64,000 nt of DNA. Source: Mermis nigrescens (Eukaryota; Nematoda; Enoplea; Mermithida; Mermithidae). The notes below the pieces were generated by a model. It did no database searches, was not told the DNA's origin, and worked only from the letters and a program-made list of their open reading frames with translations. This document shows positions 53,336-63,865 of this stretch, piece by piece. A program made the translations under genes and the position numbers. Where the stretch lies: assembly GCA_036768485.1 (NCBI GenBank), contig JAVLUZ010000143.1, forward strand, positions 4,888,346 to 4,952,345, written 5' to 3'. The number at the start of each line of letters is the position of its first letter. The stretch's first letter is position 1.

Positions 53336-54560
53336 CACCGTTTTTTTCCCAGCGATTTGGTTGACATTATAGACCGAACCCAAAATTTTTTTCCACTTCT
53401 TCCGACTTTTTCCACATTTTTTGGGAGGTCTAAAAACGTTCAAAATAGAGCGCCTGTGTTGAAAAATCAGTGTTTTTAAGTGGAAAATTTTATGTACGCA
53501 TGCAATAGCGGTGTCTGATGCACTTTTTGTATAAAAATTTCGCGCTCTACAAGAATATCACGATCAGTAACGTTATTTATGTTGAAACTTGAATTTCCTT
53601 CCTTCAGTAAAGCATTTTAGCCAAATCTGAAGTCGTTTTTGACAATTAAAACTATAATTTATCAAATGTCGCGAAGCGCTAGAAAATTTTGAAATTTTAG
53701 CTCTCTAAATCATTTTTGCATTTCAAAAACTGTGCAGAAGGTAAGGATTTTCAATCGTAGTGGAGTTCTAGGACCAGATTATCGATAAAAAATGCTGCCA
53801 TTGGCGCCGCACGGCTTAAACATCAATAACAAGTAAGAATTAAATCAATTCGGCGCGAAGCGCCGAAAATTTTTTGTAGTTCACCTCTCTGAAACGCATT
53901 TTTGCATTACAAAAACTAACCGAATCCGTGCAGAAGATAAGGATTTTCAATCGTAGTAAAGTTCTAGATAAAATTTTCGATAAAAATGCTGCAGTTGACG
54001 CGGCGCGGCTCAAATATTAATAACAAACGAAAACTTTTTGTAGTTTCACTTCTCTAAAACGCATTTTTGCATTACAAAAACTAACTGAATCCGTGTAGAA
54101 AATAAGGATTTTCAATCGTAGTAAAGTTCTAGATCAAATTGTCGATAAAAATGCTGCAGTTGACGCGGCGCGGCTCAAATACTAATAACAAAAAAGAATT
54201 AAATCAATTCGGCGCGGAGCGCCGAAAAATTTTTGTAGTTTCACTTCTCTAAAACGCATTTTCGCATTACAAAAACTAACTGAATCCGTGCATAAGATAA
54301 GGATTTTCAATCGTAGTGAAGTTCTAGACCAGATTGTCGATAAAAATGCTGCGATTGGCGCGGCGCGGCTTAAGGATTACTAATAAGTAAAAATTTAATC
54401 AATTCGGCGCAAAGCGCCAAAAAATTTTCGAAGTTTTAACTCTCTTAAACGCATTTTTAACATTACATAAAGTTTCCACAAATGCCAACCAAGCCCAAAA
54501 ATTTTTTCCATCTCCCAAAATTTTGGTTGACAAATAGACCAAAAAGTGAAAAAAACGGTG
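53336..54560 (+). mobile_element. CACCGTTTTTT-ended element, second copy
   Basis: Flanked by TTTGCAAA (53328-53335 and 54561-54568). It was copied with the host unit rather than inserted independently, since the site is the same as in copy 1. It has lost one palindrome (about 54028) compared with copy 1. Confidence 0.88.
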
Positions 54561-54811
54561 TTTGCAAACGTCTATGAAACTGATAAAAACAATTAGACAG
54601 TGTGTAAAGCTATGTATTTCTGCACTTCGTGATATTAAGTGAATAAATAAATGAATGAATGAATGATTTACTACGGAAGCACGAAACTTATTTGGTTATA
54701 AGTTATAATTAAGTTATAATTATAACTTAACACTTAGGTCTTAGAACGAAACAAATTCTTAATGTGAAAGATCTCTAAGTATAAAATTATATACAACTAA
54801 CTAACTACAGT

Positions 54812-55282
54812 ATGAATGAATGAATGAATGAAATAATTTATTACTGAAACGCGACAATTACGAAAGATGTAAAAGAGTAATAAAACGTACGGTCAATAGA
54901 ATAAAAGCGTACAGCAAAAGGCGATGAGCGAGTCATGAAAATGACGATTTAAGCCCGCCCTATAATAAATTTGGATAAGTCGACATCAATTAATCTAGAT
55001 TTGAATATATTTAAGTTAGGGGAAGAGACTTCAAAATCAGGTAGGTGATTCCAAACAGAGATATACTTATAGAAAAAGTCAAATTTTTGTAAATTAGAAC
55101 GGACAAGAGGAACAACTAGCTTGGAAACGATTTGTGCAGCGAGTAGTATTTTGATTAAGCACAAAAAAATCTGTCATGGAAAGACAAGATTTTTGACTAA
55201 TAATTTGATAAATCATACATAAGCAAATATGAAGGCGACGTAATTCTAATCGACACAAGTTAAGTTGGTTAAGGCGGCTTAC
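54812..55282 (-). pseudogene. LINE copy C, 5'-truncated 3' end
   Basis: The minus strand encodes SNLQKFDFFYKYISVWNHLP then SSPNLNIFKSRLIDVDLSKF, matching the C-terminus of LINE copy B. The 3' end carries a CATT tetranucleotide tail (TGAA on the plus strand). Truncation upstream coincides with the start of LINE copy A. Confidence 0.88.
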
Positions 55283-57473
55283 TTTGCAATTTAAACCGTT
55301 TTAATGTGTATCGTTCCGATAGGATCAATCGAAAAGGTGGAGGTGTTTTTATTCTTTCAAAAAGTACTTTAAAATCCTACTTGCCGAAAGTACCGGAAAA
55401 TCTTTTCAGTGAAGAAATAGTTATTGTTGATTTCATTGGCGTAAGCTCCAAGATTCGTGTGCTACTTTTTTACAGGGCGCCGGATTATGATTTCTCCCAC
55501 ATGAGAATGCTTTGCCGTGTTATAGAATGGGCCTCTCAGATACAGTATCCTTTTGTCATATTAGGTGATTTAAATTTTCCTAATGTAGACTGGTCTAGTT
55601 TTATTCTACCTTCGAGTCCTATTAACCGATCTTTTTGCGAGTGTATGCTTTCTCTATCTTTTAGTCAAAAAGTTTCTGAACCAACACACGGTATGCATAT
55701 TTTAGATGTTATTTTTGATGCCCATTCTATCGAAAACGTTGAAGTCAACCCACCTTTTTCTACTAGTGATCACTCGGTTGTTACTTTTTCTCTTAAATGT
55801 TCTATCTTGGAAGAAAAAAGTTCAGCTAAACTTAATTTTCGCAGAGCAAATTATGATCAGATTGAATTATTTTTGTCCGCAATTTCGTGGCCTGACATTT
55901 TTTCGGATTGCGTTACTTGTGATGATTTCTACAACAAATTTTTGTCTGTTATAAATCCTTTAATTTCCCAGCATGTTCCAAAAATTGAAGCTAAACCTGC
56001 AACTGTGAAAAGATACCCAATGAACATAAGAAAGCTGGTTGCTAAAAAACTGAGGCTGTGGCATGTTTATAAACAGAGAAAAACGCCTGAATCTAAAGCT
56101 GTTTATAATAACTGTGCAAAGTTATTAAAGGCCGAAATCTATAAATTTCACTCTTCCAAAGAGGATAAACTTATTAAATCTGGAAATTTGAATTCTTTTT
56201 ATAATTTTGTTAATTCTCGTATTAGTGGTGAAAGAACTATTCCAATTTTAACTGATGGCGATCGTGTGATTGCTTCTACTGACAAAGATAAGGCAAACGT
56301 TTTTAGCACACTTTTTGCTTCAGTCTTTAGTGTTCCTACGCAAACGAATTTTGGTCTTATTAATGCTTGTGCACAGCCAAAGTTATCAAACATTCGTTTT
56401 TCTGATGATGTCGTTTTTTCTGGTATACGGAAAATTAAACCATCATTATCGATTGGCCCTGACGGACTTTGCGCATTTTTTGTGAAAAAACTTGCTTTTG
56501 TACTTACCCAGCCCTTAACCACTATTTTTGAAATATCTTTCAAAACCCATTGTATTCCTGCACTGTGGCGCACCGCTAATGTTGTTCCTGTGTACAAAAA
56601 GGGCGACCGGAGTGATGCTAAAAATTACAGGCCGATATCGTTATGTTGTATTACGTGTAAGATCATGGAATCTATAATTAACAGTACGATGCAAGCACAT
56701 TTACGTGAGAATAATTTGATCTCCTCCGGTCAGTTTGGTTTCCAAAAAGGGTAAATCGTGTGAATTGCATTTACTAAAGTGCAAAAATGAATGGACTAAA
56801 TTAATTGATGAAAAAACACTGTTGATGTTATCTACATTGATTTTTCTAAAGCTTTCGACACTGTGGTTCACCGTAAATTAATTTATAAACTGGAAACTTT
56901 TGGATTTTCTGGAGATTTATTGAGTTGGTTAACTTGTTTTTTGAGCGATAGGACTCAAAGGGTTGTTATTAACGGTCAGTTTTCGAGCGAAAAATCTGTC
57001 ACTAGCGGTGTTCCTCAGGGCAGTATACTTGGCCCGATTCTTTTTGTTTTATTCATAAATGACATTAGCGACCGCTTAAATAGCAAAGTTTGCCTTTTTG
57101 CCGATGACGTCAAGCTTTATAATTTATCTAGCAATCACACCCAACTTCAAGATGATATCGCTAAACTCGTAGTCTGGTCCAAGGATTGGCAGTTAAAAAT
57201 TGCTACTGAAAAATGCTACGTGTTATATCTAGGTTTTGGAAATCCCAAGCATTCTTATAGAATTTCTGACCTGACTGTAGAACAGAGTGTAAATTCTGTA
57301 AAGGATTTGAGTGTTTACGTATAAAGTAAACTTGATTTTAATTTCCACTATAATGATATAACGCGTAGAGCTTATGCTAGGGCTATGCTAATATCGAAAT
57401 CATTTGCTTCTAAAAATAAACTAAATATGTCTAGGGCTTTTACTGTTTACGTCAGACCACTTCTTGAGTAGAA
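55283..57473 (+). pseudogene. LINE copy A, endonuclease and reverse transcriptase, first part
   Basis: Target-primed retrotransposon coding sequence. 55306-56754 carries an AP-endonuclease-like domain lacking its N-terminus (LGDLNFPNVDWSSF, FSTSDHSVVTF) and the start of reverse transcriptase (KKGDRSDAKNYRPISL). One extra G in the run near 56750 and another indel near 56815 shift the frame. 56863-57324 continues with SGVPQGSILGPILFVLFIND and the catalytic FADD. A TAA at 57322 breaks it again. The 5' part is missing. Cut at 57473 by LINE copy B. The clade is CR1/L2/Jockey-like but not resolved. Confidence 0.92.
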
Positions 57474-57588
57474 GAAGAAAGAAAATTTTATTACTAATAC
57501 CAACAGTTAAAATACGAAATGACAAGATATATAATAAATGCAATTACGAATTAGTAAAGGGACATGCGAGTCAATGGAATGACAAGTT

Positions 57589-59328
57589 TTACGCGCGCCC
57601 CACAAGATATCTAGATAAATCAAAGTTTGCTAATCTAGATTTAAATATGTTTAGGTTAGGGGAAGAAACAATGAAGTCAGGAAGATCGTTCCAAACTGCG
57701 ATGTATTTGTAAAAGAAATCAAACTTTTCTAAATTAGAATGTACAGTAGGTATGACTAATTTAAATCTATTAATGCTACGGGTAATATTATGATTAAATA
57801 CAAAAAAATCATCAGCTTCCAAACATGATTTATGACAAATAATTTGATACATCATACACAGACAAATCTGCAAGCGTCTTAATTCAAGTCTGCACAATTT
57901 AAGTTGTGTTAAACGATCCTCGTAAGAAAAAATATTATTATAGCCAAAAATATATTTAGTGAATCTACGTTGAACAGCTTCCAATCTATCTATATCCTTA
58001 AGATAAGAGGGGTTCCATACACTGCAACAATACTCTAATAAAGGTCTAACATAACAACTATAAGCTTTAACAAGATTACCTTTATCACGCGAAAAAAATG
58101 ATTTGCGTATTAAAATACATCTAAAGAAAGCTTTTTTAATCAAAGAATTATAATGTTCCTTAAATTTTAAATTTCGAGGAATCAAAACTCCTAAATCACG
58201 GACAAACGGATCACTAGAAATAATTTCCCCATTTAGTCTATAAACAGCTTTTTGATTATTATTACCCAAATATAGAACTTGACTTTTGGTTCGAGAAATA
58301 GGTAAATCCCATGCAATTGCCCAGTCAATAATCTTATCTAAATCAGACTGTAATAATTTACAGTTACGACTAATATTGAAAATTTTGATATCATCTGCGA
58401 ACATATAAACCGTACTACAAATATTATCACATATATCATTTATAAAAATCGAAAAGAGCGTAGGTCCAAGGACACTTCCTTGGACGACACCGCTGGTAAC
58501 AGGCACATAATCTGAAAAAGACTGATTAACGCGAACACATTGGGAACGATTAAACAAATAGGCCTTTAACCATGCATACAAATTACCGTTTATTCCATAT
58601 CCGTTTAACTTAATAAGAAGTTTTTCCATATTTACTTTATCAAAAGCTTTAGAGAAATCTAAATATATTATATCAACAGTTTCTTTTTTAGCTAACGACT
58701 GAATCCATGAAAATTTACACTTTAACAATTGTGTTTCACAAGATTTATTCTTTTGAAAACCAAATTGAAAAGGAGATATTAGTTTATTAACCTTAAGAAA
58801 GTCTAACAATTGACTATTAATAATTCTTTCCATAATTTTGGCAATAGAACAACAAAGAGAAACGGGCCTGTAATTATCCACTAATGCTGGATCCCCCTTT
58901 TTTAATATTGGAATAACATGTGCCATGCTCCAAAGCTCGGGAATATTTCCAGACAGAAAAGATACAGTGAAAATACTAACTAACGGCTTTATCATTTGAA
59001 ACGACAATTTTTTAATAAAAAGATTACATATGCCATCGGAGCCAACTGCAATAGACGTATTTAGATGGTTAATGGCTTCCAATACGCGATCCTCACTAAA
59101 AATAATGTCAGAAAGCGTAAAATCACAGCGCTTCTGAAAAAGAAAATTCGCGTTAGTAATGTCACTAGAAAACACTGAAGCGAAATAATCATTAAAAATG
59201 TTAGCCTTGCGTAATGAATCGGTTATAACATTATTATCAGAAAATGTTAGAGGAGGAATTTCACTGCGACTTTTTAACCTATCATTTACAAAAGTATAGA
59301 AAGCTTTAGGATTATTATTCTTGAGCAA
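57589..59328 (-). CDS. LINE copy B reverse transcriptase
   Basis: A 579-codon open stretch. Reverse transcriptase blocks are in order: KKGDPALVDNYRPVSL, FQFGFQKNKSCETQLL, IIYLDFSKAFDKVN, SGVVQGSVLGPTLFSIFIND and the catalytic YMFADDIKIF. Then come YVRPLLEYCCSVWNP, the DRLEAVQRRFTKYIF block and the C-terminal WNDLPDF...NIFKSRL. VVQGS replaces the usual VPQGS. The N-terminal endonuclease is out of frame, so this is only the 3' half of ORF2. Other copies of the family supply 3' end fragments at 49010 and 54812. Confidence 0.93.
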   Translation of the reverse strand: MLKNNNPKAFYTFVNDRLKSRSEIPPLTFSDNNVITDSLRKANIFNDYFASVFSSDITNANFLFQKRCDFTLSDIIFSEDRVLEAINHLNTSIAVGSDGICNLFIKKLSFQMIKPLVSIFTVSFLSGNIPELWSMAHVIPILKKGDPALVDNYRPVSLCCSIAKIMERIINSQLLDFLKVNKLISPFQFGFQKNKSCETQLLKCKFSWIQSLAKKETVDIIYLDFSKAFDKVNMEKLLIKLNGYGINGNLYAWLKAYLFNRSQCVRVNQSFSDYVPVTSGVVQGSVLGPTLFSIFINDICDNICSTVYMFADDIKIFNISRNCKLLQSDLDKIIDWAIAWDLPISRTKSQVLYLGNNNQKAVYRLNGEIISSDPFVRDLGVLIPRNLKFKEHYNSLIKKAFFRCILIRKSFFSRDKGNLVKAYSCYVRPLLEYCCSVWNPSYLKDIDRLEAVQRRFTKYIFGYNNIFSYEDRLTQLKLCRLELRRLQICLCMMYQIICHKSCLEADDFFVFNHNITRSINRFKLVIPTVHSNLEKFDFFYKYIAVWNDLPDFIVSSPNLNIFKSRLANFDLSRYLVGRA

Positions 59329-59547
59329 TTTGTTTTCTTCAGAAGAGAAATAATTATGAATAGTTCTACGTAGAGCCTTACAATGATTTCGATATTTAAC
59401 TTTAGTTCCTGGAGTTTTACACCTTTTTATACTTATCCCATAGAGAACGTTTTTTAAGAAATAATTTATGTAAGCTTTTAGGGTATTTAAATTTTAATTT
59501 AGCCCTAAAAGTAGGTACAAAACTAAAAATAAGAGGATTTAATATAC

Positions 59548-60084
59548 TTAAAAAACATTATACATGTCATTAACTGTTGAGCATGTAGAAAAAATGTCAG
59601 GCCAAGAAACAGAGGATAAAAAAGTAGCTATACTCTCGTAGTCCGCTTTATTGAAATTTAAGCTAGGTTTATCTCCATCTTGAAAAGTTCTAGTTAAAAT
59701 TTCAAAAGAAATCGAATTATGGTCGCTTGTTGAAAAAGGAGGAAGAACCTGGATATTAAAAACGTTATATGCAGCAAATACTACATCAATCAAAGTATTA
59801 TCGTGAGTATTTTCTTTAACTAACTGTTGCAGACCACTAGCTGATAAGTAATCAAAAAATAATTCGTTTAATGGATTAAATGTAAAAGTACCATGAAACC
59901 AATCAATTTTAGGCAAATTTAGATCCCCTACTATAATAACGGGATGACAACTATTAGTAGCCCATTCAATTAAATTACATATCCGAAGTGCAGTATCAAA
60001 ATCATACTGAGGAGGTCTATAAACTAACAAACATCTTATAACATCTCCACCTTTTAAAATTTCAACTACTAAAGTATCAGACAC
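59548..60084 (-). pseudogene. LINE copy B endonuclease fragment
   Basis: The ORF covers the middle and end of the endonuclease domain: CLLVYRPPQYDFDTALRICN, IIVGDLNLPKIDWFHG and PFSTSDHNSISFEI. The frame is open further upstream (GGGVLIFAKPH and the CNSRSIVNKL start near 60320). A slip in a T run at about 59552 ends it before the reverse transcriptase. Confidence 0.88.
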
Positions 60085-60379
60085 AAACAGAGAAGCAGGA
60101 ACTTTAACGCATCGAGCATAAAGATGAGGTTTAGCAAAAATTAAAACTCCACCTCCCCGCTTATTCTTACGATCTGATCGGAGAATAATATAATTTTTTA
60201 ACGGACATAATAGACTGTCGGAAATAGATTCATTTAACCAGGTTTCACAAAAAAATAATATATCGAATTTTGCAGTATTTAACAGAAAGTGAAGTTCCCT
60301 AACTTATTCACAATACTACGAGAATTACATAGCAAACATTTAATATTAACAAAATAACGGGGCGAATTTACCTAAATAT

Positions 60380-60680
60380 TAGACGCGTGTTGACCATGTT
60401 GAGCACGAAATTTGGGATTAGATGGTTTAGGGGCTGTAGAACGAGGATCATAGACTCGTACAGTTTTCTTCTTCACACAGTCATCCCTAAAGTCGATATA
60501 TAGATTAGTCTCGCCCGCGTCCAGTCATTGGTGCAACTCGTCGTTAAGTTCACGCTGACGTTTTCGCTGAAGAAACGACAAATCCGGTCGCGCACGTAAT
60601 TTCGAGTAGACGTTTGTTGGATTTGCAGGGCGGACAACTTTGTTGATAAGACCAATAAAGCGACGTTGAGCACGTGACGA
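60380..60680 (-). pseudogene. LINE copy B ORF1 tail
   Basis: The minus strand reads RKRQRELNDELHQ, then past a TGA, AGETNLYIDFRDD and KKKTVRVYDPRSTAPKPS. The R..ELN.EL...GE..LYI pattern is usual at the end of LINE ORF1. The 5' part is missing. Confidence 0.65.
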
Positions 60681-60690
60681 AGAAAGAAAA

Positions 60691-61340
60691 CTGTTTGGAA
60701 TCCATACCGTAAGACCCATGTTTCAATGATCGAAAATGTTCAAAGGAAATTTACACGTAAAATTATTGGATTTCGGGAACTTTCTTATGCTGAAAGACTC
60801 AGTTCCTTAGAATTGGATAGCCTGGAGATTCGCAGATTGCGTAGAGATCTGTGTATGATGTATCAGATATTGAGTGGTAGATGCGTTTTGCAGCAAGCCG
60901 ATTTTTTTACTTTTTGTGAAAACAACACGCGTGCTCAAAATTCAATGAAATGTGAATGCACTCCTTTTCGGCTTGATGTTCGTGGGTATGATTTATCCAA
61001 TAGGTGGATTCACGTATGGAATTCTCTCCCTGAAGCTGTTGTAAGATCTCCTAGTGTTGCTTCCCTCCGTGAAAAGTTGAAAAAGTTGATCTAACGGGGT
61101 ATTTGCTAGGGGGCGTGTTCTAAGTGCATAATTTATTTAGCCTGCGCGCCTACCTTCGTCTTTTGCACTAATCTCGTATAAATGTACTTTAATTAATAAT
61201 TTCTTGCTTTTAGAATATGTGATTTTGTATGATGATTCATGTCGAATGTTTATTTATAATTGTATTTCATTGTATATTAATGTTTCTTTTCTTATTGTGT
61301 TCTTTTTTTGTGCGACGAAAATAAAATATTTGTATTGTAT
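60691..61340 (+). pseudogene. LINE copy A, C-terminal part after the insertion
   Basis: Reads VWNPYRKTHVSMIENVQRKF and ends LPEAVVRSPSVASLREKLKK LI with a TAA at 61092. It continues copy A after the copy B insertion. The 3' untranslated part runs to about 61340, where the hAT copy 2 sequence resumes. Confidence 0.88.
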
Positions 61341-61662
61341 TTTAAAATTCTCCTGCATTCTCCTGCAGGTTTACAATTTCTCCTGAAAAAGCCCATTCTC
61401 CTGCTCCTGAAAATTTTAGATTCTCCTGAATTCAGGAGAATTCCCCTGCACCTGGCAACCCTGCCCTGGAGGAAATATCAGAATTTTCAGAAAAAGGCGA
61501 TTACGTACAGTATATAAGTTTAAGTTTAATATAGGTAACGAAATATCCTGCTTTTCATTAATTTCCTATACTAAGAAAAAGTAACAAACTACGATTCACT
61601 TCCTTCCACTATCATCCGCATGTAATTATCTTCAGCTCCATTTTCTGCCCGATGCATCTAGA

Positions 61663-61940
61663 GGTAGGTGATAGGTGATGTAGCGGTGGTACCTCCTGTG
61701 AGACCCAAGCACGCAGGCTACAAGCCCATTGTGCTCCGCGGAATAGATTATCATCTCACCGAGTTATACCAGCAGTACCTCTTTTAAGAGCCCTGCTGGA
61801 TGGTTACCAGCGGTATCACGTAAGTGTCCCGCTGGAAAAATTAGCCGACTGCACGAAGAAAGAACCCACAGTGCGTGGTTTCGAACCTCGTGCCCGCAAC
61901 TTGTAGTTAGAATCGTTAACCACTAAGCCACGGAGGCCTC
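61663..61940 (-). mobile_element. tRNA-derived SINE with 12-bp target duplication
   Basis: Flanked by perfect GATGCATCTAGA (61651-61662 and 61941-61952). On the minus strand it begins GAGGCCTCCGTGGCTTAGTG, with an A box TGGCTTAGTGG and a B box GGTTCGAAACC. This is the internal RNA polymerase III promoter of a tRNA-like head. A non-tRNA body of about 200 bp follows and ends in ATCACCT repeats. Confidence 0.92.
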
Positions 61941-62223
61941 GATGCATCTAGAACATCTAGAACAAAAAGTATTCGCGCTTTATGAGCATGCTGACGTTCA
62001 TGTGCCCAGTAATCAGTCACATAGATACATCGGCCGGCTGTAGCTTATGTTGCTTTCATCTGGTTAAACAAACTACGCATGTGAATGAACTTCGTATAAA
62101 TTCCTGGACAACGGATCCTCAATGCGACTGCTCACTGCTCGCATGTCATCACAGAATCACTGAAATGACCCAACTTGAAGCTGGAGTTGAAGTATTATTT
62201 ATTACATGGAAACACACCACAAT

Positions 62224-62389
62224 TATAGTCTGTTTCACACTTCGTGCATAAATTCTAAGAATTTTCATCGACATTAAGCCGAGGGTTGCGATAATTAGAT
62301 ATCAGATCAATGCTATAATCGCAATCTGTCAGCTTATTGTCGGAGATGATTTAAAAATTTATGACCGAATTTGTGTGAAACAGACTATA
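62224..62389. mobile_element. Small TIR element (166 bp)
   Basis: Perfect 17-bp inverted ends TATAGTCTGTTTCACAC and GTGTGAAACAGACTATA. The outermost TA on both sides may be a TA duplication of Tc1/mariner type. Confidence 0.8.
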
Positions 62390-62793
62390 GGTCTACAATA
62401 ACTCCTTGACTTGCCAAAAAAAACAAACACGGCAAACAAACGAATAAAAGAACACTGCTACCTACGAACATCTAATCGTCTGCTTTACGGAACTTGTGCA
62501 TGAAAAACAAATATTGAACCGATGTTAATCGATTATGAAAGCGGTTACAAACTGAAGCAATGCCCATGTTCTGCACAAAAACAAATAGGCACACAATGCG
62601 AAATCGTATTACTTTAGATATAGGTAATGTCTTTTAGCTATACTTTTGTAGTTAGGTGTCTGTAAGCGCTAAAACATTGTTACTCGTGCACAAAGTTTCG
62701 TGAAATAGGTACACCTATGTGTTACAAAATACAATCTGCCATTTGTATCAAAAATGATTGCAAAACGATTCAAAATATGTAACTTGCACAGAC

Positions 62794-63183
62794 CAGTGTT
62801 TCTTTTTGTATTCGGCAGATTTCTCACGATGTACAAAGACTTTTGGGGACCGTCTTTGTACATATAGAAAGATTTTTGGGAAGACAAAAACTGCAAAAAA
62901 GCTTTGAAATTCGCAAAAATTTTCGGCGCGCGCCGAAATGAGTAATTGTGTGTTCTATATATCTTTATAATGTAAGAAATTGCATTTTAGTGATTATTGC
63001 CTTCAGAAACCCAGAAATTAGCTAAAATGCACTACCAAATGCCGAAAAACTCTGTTTTTGCCACACTAAAATCGCTGCTATACCATATTATAGTACCCAA
63101 AAATTTTTGTGTACAAAATGTACAAAGACTTTTAGGGACCATCTTTGTACATGTACAAACGGACCTTGTACAAAAAAACAGTA
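62794..63183 (-). mobile_element. CAGTGTTTTTT-family hAT-like element
   Basis: Flanks GCACAGAC and GCACAAAC match at seven of eight. The left end is CAGTGTTTCTTTTTGTATTC and the right end is inverted TTTTTTTGTACAAGG. The palindrome is shortened to CGGCGCGCGCCG. Confidence 0.88.
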
Positions 63184-63737
63184 GCACAAACAGAAGTGGA
63201 AAATATTGCAGCGGCGAAAACAACAAATAGAAGTAGGTACGTAACAAAACGCGCTTCTTTGGAACATTCGCACGAGATTCGCACAACGATAAATAGAGAA
63301 TTTAGCATGTACCGGAATTAAAGATGATAGGTACTTGTTTTATAGAGATTAGTAATAAAACCTTAGGACTGACAGTAACAATAATAACGCACACTATCGC
63401 GAGAACACAGCTGAAAAATCGGAAACCATATTGTACGTAGTTAAAAACTTGTGACTGTCGTAAAAGACCCAGAAGCTTATTTTCAAAAAATGTAAAGGAG
63501 AAAGGATCTTTATTGTATGGAACTTTGCTAAAAAGTTGTGGTCTTTTTTGCCACATATTTCACTTGATATTTCAATATTTTGATTAGAATACATTACCTA
63601 TTGGAATCTTCCATCAGACCTATATAAATACGTTTTAAAATTAATAACTGATGTCGACTGAAAATATCGATTTTGTACACGTATACATATATGCATTATA
63701 GACATGTATGTCCGACCGGACACCCAAATTTTATTAC
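63184..63737. other. Unassigned sequence
   Basis: AT-rich, short ORFs on both strands, none recognised. It may be intron of the gene to which the exon-like ORF at 63738-63865 belongs. Confidence 0.3.
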
Positions 63738-63865
63738 CAATCAAATTAAGTTTGGGCACAGCCTTTAACATACTTGCTGATAACGACATAGCTAACATTG
63801 TCCGGAAACTATTACTCAACTCTATGCTGTTACAGAAAGCTGTTGTGTAGTTCACAATCGGAACC
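63738..63865 (-). CDS. Exon-like ORF at right edge, unrecognised
   Basis: Bounded by CTGTTCAG|G and ATTG|GTAATA, with one open frame encoding VPIVNYTTAFCNSIELSNSF then RTMLAMSLSASMLKAVPKLN. The amino-acid pattern and flanking splice sites suggest an exon of a minus-strand gene whose 5' part lies beyond 64000. The family was not recognised. Confidence 0.4.

Larger units (their letters stand above)
57486..60678 (-). mobile_element. LINE copy B, nearly full ORF2, inserted into copy A
   Basis: A minus-strand retrotransposon flanked by GAAGAAAGAAAA (57474-57485 and 60679-60690), consistent with a 12-bp target duplication. From 5' to 3' it has an ORF1 tail, endonuclease, reverse transcriptase and a short 3' end. 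A few bases of copy A seem lost at the site. Frameshifts near 59548 and 59427 separate endonuclease from reverse transcriptase, so it is probably dead but young. Confidence 0.9.
52655..61463. mobile_element. hAT-like unit, tandem copy 2, split by LINEs
   Basis: Near-identical to copy 1 from CAGTGTTGCCAGGTCCC (52655) to about 54811. It is then interrupted by LINE sequence and resumes at about 61345 with the TTCTCCTG-rich end, closing ACCTGGCAACCCTG at 61463. The interruption is absent from copy 1, so the LINEs arrived after the duplication. Confidence 0.82.

Noticed and set aside
61870..61940. Stand-alone tRNA gene
   Set aside because: A and B boxes are present but the sequence continues into a non-tRNA body, has a target duplication around the whole 278 bp, and lacks a clear cloverleaf 3' half. 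It is the head of a SINE.
62669..63286. Several ORFs with [17 protein letters not shown] strings
   Set aside because: Same family of non-coding elements. The recurring peptide is the translated TGTACAAAGATGGT repeat.
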